From: Rhodospirillales bacterium
GTDB lineage: Bacteria > Pseudomonadota > Alphaproteobacteria > QKFK01 > SZUA-500
Assembly: GCA_003252195.1 (NCBI GenBank)
Contig: QKFK01000223.1
Span: 1-14,752 of the forward strand
Direction: 5' to 3'
Length of the DNA stretch: 14,752 nt
In this document: positions 5,495 through 10,829 of the stretch, one piece after another
Layout: each line of letters begins with the position of its first letter
Position numbering within the stretch: position 1 is the stretch's first letter
Notes under the pieces: generated by a model
What the model saw: the letters and a program-made list of their open reading frames with translations, nothing else
What the model was told of the DNA's origin: nothing
Database searches by the model: none
Position numbers and translations under genes: made by a program

Positions 5495-5737
5495 ATGGTA
5501 AAAGACATTAAAGACCAAGCAATATCTGAGTTAGATGAAGTGTTAATTGAGCTAGGCGCTCAGTTACACACTTTACGCATTGCTACAGGCTTAAAAATTG
5601 AAGAATTAGGCTCAATCGCTAAAATAGAGCCAAGCATTATAGATGGCTTAGAAATCGGGCGAGGCGAACTAGATTTTAACGCCCTTGTTGGTTTAGCCAA
5701 ATTCTATGATAAAAAATTACACATAAGCCTAGATTAA
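5495..5737 (+). CDS. Small XRE-family helix-turn-helix regulator, copy 2
   Basis: This 80-residue single-domain HTH protein is 74/80 identical to the copy at 3759-4001. Helices one and two are unchanged. The recognition helix EPSIIDGLEIGR differs only by Gly for Ala at residue 51, and further changes lie in the turn after it (59-60) and near the C terminus (74-75). Both proteins probably recognise the same or very similar DNA and might form mixed dimers. The same AAGGAG site and nine-base spacing precede the ATG. Its promoter region is shared with the divergent operon starting at 5060, so it could control that operon through the inverted repeat at 5188-5203; this is inference from position. 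Confidence 0.9.
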   Translation: MVKDIKDQAISELDEVLIELGAQLHTLRIATGLKIEELGSIAKIEPSIIDGLEIGRGELDFNALVGLAKFYDKKLHISLD

Positions 5738-5755
5738 ACAGTTTTAGCAACAAAC

Positions 5756-5782
5756 TAGGGGAGTTATGGCGCAACTCCCCTA
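5756..5782 (+). terminator. Strong hairpin after HTH copy 2
   Basis: TAGGGGAGTT (5756-5765) pairs exactly with AACTCCCCTA (5773-5782) around a seven-base loop, 18 bases after the HTH stop codon. The sequence that follows is AT-rich but has no true T-run, so termination may be incomplete or assisted. Confidence 0.6.
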
Positions 5783-5920
5783 CCTATAATTAAAAACTCA
5801 CAGAACATAAACTTTCTATCGTCTAATCCGTATAGTTTGTTAGCTTTACAGCCCTTATCAACAATCATGATTATCAGCTACACAAATAGGGTTACGAGAA
5901 ACGAATAAACGCCAAACATT

Positions 5921-5962
5921 TAAAAACACAAAACCCTCAGAAACTAATGTTTCCGAGGGTTT
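5921..5962 (-). terminator. Intrinsic terminator of tRNA-Lys
   Basis: On the minus strand AAACCCTCGGAAAC (5962-5949) pairs with GTTTCTGAGGGTTT (5944-5931), a 14-bp stem with one G-T pair and a four-base loop, followed by TGTGTTTTTA. It starts three bases after the tRNA CCA end. Confidence 0.88.
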
Positions 5963-5965
5963 GAA

Positions 5966-6041
5966 TGGTGAGCCCGACAGGATTCGAACCTGTGACCCTT
6001 TGATTAAAAGTCAAATGCTCTACCAACTGAGCTACGGGCCC
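5966..6041 (-). tRNA. tRNA-Lys (anticodon TTT)
   Basis: The minus strand reads GGGCCCGTAGCTCAGTTGGT at the 5' end. The anticodon loop is CTTTTAA (anticodon TTT), the T-arm contains GGTTCGAATCC, and the 3' end is CGGGCTCACCA with CCA encoded. The 76-base length and the acceptor stem (one G-U pair) are regular. It decodes AAA and AAG lysine codons. It has its own promoter and terminator and lies downstream of ppiB. Confidence 0.97.
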
Positions 6042-6057
6042 TTAACTTATGGAGCTA

Positions 6058-6086
6058 GGTATAAATACATTAACAACATAAGTCAA
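6058..6086 (-). promoter_or_regulatory. Promoter of tRNA-Lys
   Basis: On the minus strand TTGACT (6086-6081) and TATACC (6063-6058) are 17 bases apart, with the -10 box 16 bases before the tRNA 5' end. The -35 sequence TTGACT recurs in two other predicted promoters of this window (5207-5212 and 10726-10731). Confidence 0.65.
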
Positions 6087-6099
6087 TAGAAAAAATCAA

Positions 6100-6615
6100 T
6101 TATTTTGATTTTTTTGTTGTTTTTTTCAATAGCTTTAATGATACGATTTTATCAGGATTTGCTACTGTTCCGTTATTTCCGCTACCTTTGGTGATATTAT
6201 CAATAAGTTCCATACCATGAGTTACTTTTCCCCACACAGTATATTGGCCATCAAGCCATGGTGCATCTTCAAAACAAATGAAGAATTGACTATCACCACT
6301 ATCTGGATTCATAGCTCTTGCCATAGACACTGTTCCACGAACATGGGGCTCGTTAGAAAACTCTGCCTTTAGCTTTTTGCCACTACCACCCGTGCCATCA
6401 CCTAATGGGCAGCCTGTTTGTGCCATAAAGCCATCAATAACTCTGTGGAAGTTAAGACCATCATAATAACCTTCACCAACAAGCTCTTTAATTCTTGCAA
6501 CGTGGTTTGGTGCTAAATCAGGACGCATCTCAATTAAAACTTCGCCGTCTTTTAATTTAAGAACAAGGGCATTTTCCTTATCTTTAGCTATTTTTGAAAA
6601 ACTAACTTTTGCCAT
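6100..6615 (-). CDS. ppiB: Cyclophilin-type peptidyl-prolyl cis-trans isomerase
   Basis: This enzyme interconverts cis and trans peptidyl-prolyl bonds and assists protein folding; no signal peptide is seen, so it should be cytoplasmic. From the ATG at 6615 (MAKVSFSKIA) the product has 171 residues, normal for single-domain bacterial cyclophilins. AGGAG lies seven bases before this ATG, whereas the in-frame ATG 21 bases upstream has none. Catalytic-site motifs are intact: FHRVIDGFM with the active Arg58, QFFI at about 110-113, and WLDGQYTVWGKV with Trp120 in the position of the cyclosporin-contact Trp. The C terminus is lysine-rich (KKTTKKSK). It lies 26 bases after coaD on the same strand, and this gyrA-coaD-ppiB order is found in many alphaproteobacteria. 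Confidence 0.95.
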   Translation of the reverse strand: MAKVSFSKIAKDKENALVLKLKDGEVLIEMRPDLAPNHVARIKELVGEGYYDGLNFHRVIDGFMAQTGCPLGDGTGGSGKKLKAEFSNEPHVRGTVSMARAMNPDSGDSQFFICFEDAPWLDGQYTVWGKVTHGMELIDNITKGSGNNGTVANPDKIVSLKLLKKTTKKSK

Positions 6616-6641
6616 AAAGCTTCTCCTAAAATTCAAAAAAA

Positions 6642-7154
6642 TTATATTTTCCCTTGCTCTTTATAACGCTGTATTAAGAGCTCTGATATTCTGGGGGTTA
6701 CAAATGAAGATATATCGCCACCTAAGCGACAAATCTCCTTAACAAACATAGAAGACACAAATTGCTGTCTTTCTGATGCCATTAAGAATACGGTTTCAAT
6801 ATCTGAATTAAGGCGAGAGTTCATAACTGACATCTTAAACTCATAATCAAAGTCAGAAACAGCGCGCATACCACGAATGATAATTTTAGCCCCAACCTCT
6901 TCGGCAAATTTAACCAAAAGACCATCAACATGCCTTACCTCAACTTTTGTGCCATTGCTTGCACAAATATCGGTAATTTCTTCTTTCACATGTTCAATAC
7001 GCTCTTCTAGGCTAAACAATGGATCTTTACCTGAATTAACCGCTACACCTACAATTAGTTTATCAACCATTTTAGAGGCACGGTTTACAATGTCCAAGTG
7101 GCCTAAAGTTATGGGGTCAAAAGTTCCCGGATATACTCCAATAATTTCTGACAT
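6642..7154 (-). CDS. coaD: Phosphopantetheine adenylyltransferase
   Basis: CoaD transfers AMP from ATP to 4'-phosphopantetheine, giving dephospho-CoA, the penultimate step of coenzyme A synthesis in the cytoplasm. The 170-residue product has the nucleotidyltransferase signature GTFDPITLGH with the TxGH motif at 16-19. It also has RGMRAVSDFDYE from 94 and the second nucleotide-binding motif SSMFVKE at 124-130, followed by GGDISSFV. Length matches bacterial CoaD (about 160-170). The start MSEIIGVYPG fits the family, and AGGGTGAG lies just upstream of the ATG. It is preceded by a hairpin after gyrA, so it is either read through from gyrA or has a promoter I cannot see. ppiB follows closely and is probably co-transcribed. 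Confidence 0.96.
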   Translation of the reverse strand: MSEIIGVYPGTFDPITLGHLDIVNRASKMVDKLIVGVAVNSGKDPLFSLEERIEHVKEEITDICASNGTKVEVRHVDGLLVKFAEEVGAKIIIRGMRAVSDFDYEFKMSVMNSRLNSDIETVFLMASERQQFVSSMFVKEICRLGGDISSFVTPRISELLIQRYKEQGKI

Positions 7155-7177
7155 ATCTCACCCTTTTTTATTAAAAC

Positions 7178-7209
7178 AGAGGTGGCAAGCCAAAGCTATC
7201 ACCACCTCT
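7178..7209 (-). terminator. Hairpin between gyrA and coaD
   Basis: On the minus strand AGAGGTGG (7209-7202) pairs with CCACCTCT (7185-7178), with a small inner AGC/GCT helix, followed by TGTTTTAA. It starts eight bases after the gyrA stop codon and ends about 23 bases before the coaD ATG. It is probably a partial terminator that reduces read-through from gyrA into coaD. Confidence 0.65.
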
Positions 7210-7216
7210 ATATATT

Positions 7217-10063
7217 TTATTCTCCGTCAGAAACTTCGTCGTCATCTGAAGTATCGTCATCATCAACTACTTCATCATTTTCGTCTTCGTCATCATTAGA
7301 TGACACTTCTTCTGACATCTTAGTCTCTTCTTCTGTCATTTCTGGAGGTAAGTTCTCTGGAATATCGTTCTCACCATCATCTACATCATCTTCAATATCA
7401 AGAAGAGCAACAGAAACAATTTTCTCATCTTCTGCGGTGCGGAACAATATAACTCCCATGGTTTTACGTCCAGCAACTCTAATATTATGAATTGGCATAC
7501 GAATAAGCTTACCAGCATCTGTAACCATCATAATCTGGTTAGTGTCAGCCACTGGGAATGAACCAGCCACGCCTTTATTACGTCCACCAACTTCAATGTT
7601 AGCAATACCTTGACCACCACGACCAGTAACGCGATATTCATATGCAGATGTGCGTTTACCATATCCGTTAGATGTTACGGTCAAAATAAATTCTTCATCT
7701 TCAGCCATCTGGTTAAATAGCTCTGGAGTTAAAATTTCCATAACGCCAGTTTCTTCTGCGGTTACATCTCTACCAAGTTCAGATGACATGCGTTTCATAT
7801 TTGAAACAACTCTTAGATATTCATCTCTTTGGGCTGTATCAACATCTAAGTGCTTGAGCACTGACATATTTACAACTTCATCACCACTGCCAAGTCTAAT
7901 ACCACGAACACCTGGTGATGTACGTCCAGCAAACACACGAACTTGAGCAACAGGGAAACGAATACATTTACCGCTTCTAGCCGCTAACATAATGTCATTA
8001 TCATCAAAGCAAACTCTAACTCCGATAAGCCTATCTTTTTCATTAAGCTTCATCGCAATCTTACCGTTTGACATAACATTTACAAAGTCAGAAAGCTTGT
8101 TTCTACGTACATTCCCCTTAGCTGTTGCGAGCATTACATAAATGTTATCGCATTCTTGCTCAACCTCTGGCAATTTCATAATTGCTGAAATTGTTTCACC
8201 TTCATCAAGTGGCAACAAGTTTACAAAAGGCTTTCCTTTTGACTGAGGGCTACCAAGTGGTAATTTATAAACTTTGAGTTTATAAACCATACCTTTTGAA
8301 GTAAAGAACAACACTGGAGTATGTGTATTAGCAACAAAGATTTTAGATACAAAATCTTCTTCTTTGGTGCTCATACCAGAACGACCTTTTCCGCCTCTGT
8401 TTTGCGCTTTATAAGCTGACAATGGAACACGTTTAATATATCCAGAATCTGACACAGTAACAACCATATCTTCACGCTGAATTAAATCTTCAATATCATG
8501 TTCAAATTCTAATGCGCTAATCTCTGTGCGACGTGGAGTTGCATATTCAAGCTTAATAGCAGCTAATTCGTCACGCATAATGTTGAATAATTTTTCTCTT
8601 GAAGCAAGGATTGACAAAAATTCTTTAATTGCTTCGCCAATGTCACGTAATTCTTGGTGAATCTTATCGCGTTCTAAACCTGTTAAACGGTGCAATCTCA
8701 AATCCAAGATAGCTTTAGCTTGTTCTTCAGATAATTTGTACTTACCGTTCACAACCTTTCTATCTGGCTCATCAATCAAAATCACCAAAGGCTCAACATC
8801 AGCAGCAATCCAATCTCTTTCAAGCAATTGCTCTTTCGCAACCGCAGGAGTTGGAGCATTACGAACAAGTTTAATAACCTCATCAAGGTTTTCAACTGCA
8901 ATAGCCAAACCAACTAATGTATGCGCTCTATCACGTGATTTGTTCAATTCATAGATTGTGCGCTTACGAATTACTTCTTCTCTAAAGTCAACAAAAGCTT
9001 TAATAAAGCCACGCAACGTTAGAGTTTCTGGTCTGCCGTTATTAAGAGCAAGCATGTTCATACCAAAGCTTGTTTGCAATGGTGTAAATTTATAGAGTTG
9101 ATTTAGAACAACATCTGCCTGAGCATCACGCTTAACCTCAACCACCACACGAACACCGTGACGGTCAGATTCATCTCTGATTTCTGAAATACCTTCAATA
9201 CGCTTTTCTTTAACTAATTCTGCGATTTTAGTAATCATAGAAGCTTTATTAACCTGATAAGGAACTTCGGTAATAATAATAGCTTCTCTATCTTTGCGAA
9301 TTTCTTCGATTGCGCATTTACCGCGCATTACGACAGAGCCTTTACCTGTAAGATAACCTTCTCTAGCTCCGTTTCTGCCCAAAATAATACCACCCGTAGG
9401 GAAGTCTGGCGCAGGAATAATCTCAATTAAATCTTCATCTGTAATTTCTGGATTATCAATAAATAACAAGCAACCATCAATTACTTCGCCCAAGTTATGT
9501 GGAGGAATATTTGTTGCCATACCAACCGCAATACCACCAGCACCATTTACTAACAAGTTAGGGAAACGAGCAGGAAGAACCGTTGGCTCAGAAACTGTTT
9601 CGTCATAGTTTGGCTGGAAGACAACAGTATCTTTATCAATATCTTCTAAAAGGCTTTGAGCAACTTTTTCTAATCTTGCTTCGGTATAACGCATAGCAGC
9701 TGGACTATCACCGTCCATAGAACCAAAGTTACCTTGACCATTAATAAGTGGCAAACGCATAGAGAAATCTTGCGCCATACGAACCATAGAATCATAAATC
9801 GCAGAGTCACCATGAGGGTGATATTTACCCATAACGTCACCGACGATACGGGCTGATTTTCTGAATGGCTTATTGTAATCATAGCCATTTTCTTTCATAG
9901 AATACAAAATACGCCTATGAACTGGCTTTAAGCCGTCTCTTGCATCTGGCAACGCACGTGACACGATAACACTCATGGCATAATCGAGATACGAACGTTT
10001 CATCTCCTCAACAATAGTTACAGGAGTAATTTCTTTATTTTTATCGTCTAATACTTCAGTCAC
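7217..10063 (-). CDS. gyrA: DNA gyrase subunit A
   Basis: GyrA forms the DNA breakage-reunion half of gyrase (A2B2), which introduces negative supercoils using ATP hydrolysed by GyrB. The 948-residue product starts at a GTG; MTEVLDDKNKEITPVTIVEE matches the family's N terminus. The catalytic tyrosine is Tyr126 in AAMRYTEAR. The quinolone-determining region HPHGDSAIYDS carries Ser87 and Asp91, the residues of sensitive enzymes (E. coli Ser83 and Asp87). The GyrA box QNRGGKG at 554-560 and the following beta-pinwheel repeats identify gyrase rather than ParC. The protein ends in a strongly acidic tail of about 60 residues (from about 888), making it longer than E. coli GyrA (875). It lies 109 bases after ssb and 62 bases before coaD on the same strand. 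Confidence 0.98.
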   Translation of the reverse strand: MTEVLDDKNKEITPVTIVEEMKRSYLDYAMSVIVSRALPDARDGLKPVHRRILYSMKENGYDYNKPFRKSARIVGDVMGKYHPHGDSAIYDSMVRMAQDFSMRLPLINGQGNFGSMDGDSPAAMRYTEARLEKVAQSLLEDIDKDTVVFQPNYDETVSEPTVLPARFPNLLVNGAGGIAVGMATNIPPHNLGEVIDGCLLFIDNPEITDEDLIEIIPAPDFPTGGIILGRNGAREGYLTGKGSVVMRGKCAIEEIRKDREAIIITEVPYQVNKASMITKIAELVKEKRIEGISEIRDESDRHGVRVVVEVKRDAQADVVLNQLYKFTPLQTSFGMNMLALNNGRPETLTLRGFIKAFVDFREEVIRKRTIYELNKSRDRAHTLVGLAIAVENLDEVIKLVRNAPTPAVAKEQLLERDWIAADVEPLVILIDEPDRKVVNGKYKLSEEQAKAILDLRLHRLTGLERDKIHQELRDIGEAIKEFLSILASREKLFNIMRDELAAIKLEYATPRRTEISALEFEHDIEDLIQREDMVVTVSDSGYIKRVPLSAYKAQNRGGKGRSGMSTKEEDFVSKIFVANTHTPVLFFTSKGMVYKLKVYKLPLGSPQSKGKPFVNLLPLDEGETISAIMKLPEVEQECDNIYVMLATAKGNVRRNKLSDFVNVMSNGKIAMKLNEKDRLIGVRVCFDDNDIMLAARSGKCIRFPVAQVRVFAGRTSPGVRGIRLGSGDEVVNMSVLKHLDVDTAQRDEYLRVVSNMKRMSSELGRDVTAEETGVMEILTPELFNQMAEDEEFILTVTSNGYGKRTSAYEYRVTGRGGQGIANIEVGGRNKGVAGSFPVADTNQIMMVTDAGKLIRMPIHNIRVAGRKTMGVILFRTAEDEKIVSVALLDIEDDVDDGENDIPENLPPEMTEEETKMSEEVSSNDDEDENDEVVDDDDTSDDDEVSDGE

Positions 10064-10172
10064 TTTAATTCCACTTTTTCTACACGACTAACTAACCAAC
10101 AACAAGCAAAGCTAAACTATTAACTTATAAAAACACAACTTTGCATATTATATTATTGTCTGCCTATTACAA

Positions 10173-10652
10173 TTAGAACGGAATATCATCATCTAAATCA
10201 GGAGAAGCAGGAATATCCCAACCACCATTTTGTGATGAGTTATCAGAACCATACCCGCCAGCATCACCACTATAAGGGGCAAAATCATCATTACCGCCTC
10301 TAGAAGAATCCAATATTGTTAGAGTACCGTTAAAGCTTTGCAATACAATCTCAGTTGTATATTTTTCTTGTCCTGAATTATCAGTCCATTTACGAGTTTG
10401 CAAAGCACCTTCAATATAAACTTTTGAGCCTTTACGTAAATATTTTTCAGCAATATCAGCAAGACCAGGGCTAAACACCACCACGCGGTGCCATTCTGTC
10501 TTTTCTTTGCGTTCACCGCTTTGTCTGTCTTTCCATGTTTCAGATGTAGCCACAGATAAATTAACTACTTTACCACCACTTTGAGTGTGTCTTACTTCTG
10601 GCTCCCTACCAAGGTTACCAACTAAAATAACTTTATTTACGCTACCAGCCAT
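10173..10652 (-). CDS. ssb: Single-stranded DNA-binding protein
   Basis: SSB coats single-stranded DNA during replication, recombination and repair, and recruits partners through its C-terminal tip. The 159-residue product has the OB fold at about 1-112, starting MAGSVNKVILVGNLGREPEV, with the DNA-stacking tryptophans Trp40, Trp54 and Trp89. A Gly/Ser/Asn-rich flexible linker follows, and then the conserved acidic tip DDDIPF at 154-159. AGGA lies just upstream of the ATG. It is divergent from uvrA across a 177-base spacer that contains promoters for both and a LexA-type box. gyrA follows on the same strand, so the two may share transcripts. Confidence 0.97.
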   Translation of the reverse strand: MAGSVNKVILVGNLGREPEVRHTQSGGKVVNLSVATSETWKDRQSGERKEKTEWHRVVVFSPGLADIAEKYLRKGSKVYIEGALQTRKWTDNSGQEKYTTEIVLQSFNGTLTILDSSRGGNDDFAPYSGDAGGYGSDNSSQNGGWDIPASPDLDDDIPF

Positions 10653-10702
10653 ATTTTTTCCTAGAATCTGTTTGAAAAACTGTAATCAAGATACATCTAA
10701 AT

Positions 10703-10731
10703 CTCATAAAGACAAAATACAAAATAGTCAA
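10703..10731 (-). promoter_or_regulatory. Candidate ssb promoter
   Basis: On the minus strand TTGACT (10731-10726) and TATGAG (10708-10703) are 17 bases apart, about 50 bases before the ssb ATG. A second possibility lies further upstream: TTGATA near 10757-10762 with TATACA 17 bases on. Both are sequence matches only. Confidence 0.5.
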
Positions 10732-10769
10732 GCTGTGTATATCTTAAAATAAACTTTTTATCAAGACTA

Positions 10770-10798
10770 TTGACAATACTCGACACAAGAACTAATGT
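10770..10798 (+). promoter_or_regulatory. Candidate uvrA promoter overlapping the LexA box
   Basis: A consensus -35 TTGACA (10770-10775) is followed after 17 bases by TAATGT (10793-10798), a weak -10. The -10 lies within the GAAC-N7-GAAC element, so LexA bound there would block polymerase. Confidence 0.55.
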
Positions 10799-10803
10799 AG
10801 AAC
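10789..10803. promoter_or_regulatory. Alphaproteobacterial-type LexA (SOS) box
   Basis: GAAC (10789-10792), seven bases, GAAC (10800-10803) is the complement of GTTC-N7-GTTC, the direct-repeat operator of alphaproteobacterial LexA. It sits 27 bases before the uvrA start and over its predicted -10, and may also influence the divergent ssb gene. In E. coli the uvrA/ssb spacer also has an SOS box, although of a different sequence. Confidence 0.75.
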
Positions 10804-10829
10804 AAAATTAAAAACAATTGAGAAAACCA

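Larger units (their letters stand above)
5232..5737 (+). repeat. Direct duplication, copy 2 (leader RNA plus HTH gene)
   Basis: This is the second copy of the segment at 3497-4001, 506 bp, same orientation. The spacing between copies is filled by the minus-strand two-gene operon and its promoter. The left boundary lies 20 bases from the divergent -35 box at 5207-5212. Confidence 0.95.

Noticed and set aside
3497..5737. Composite transposon or insertion sequence pair
   Set aside because: The two direct copies lack a transposase, terminal inverted repeats and visible target-site duplications.
2251..5965. CRISPR array
   Set aside because: Only two long direct copies exist, with no short regularly spaced repeats and no cas gene.
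5966..6041. Phage attachment site at the tRNA-Lys 3' end
   Set aside because: No second copy of the tRNA 3' segment was found in the window, and no integrase gene is present.
7182..7490. Plus-strand Ser-rich open frame opposite the gyrA 3' end
   Set aside because: It is the complement of the acidic GyrA tail; Asp/Glu codons read backwards give Ser-rich sequence.
10818..10829. Upstream TTG start for uvrA
   Set aside because: The ATG at 10830 gives the family-typical N terminus and the TTG has no better ribosome binding site.
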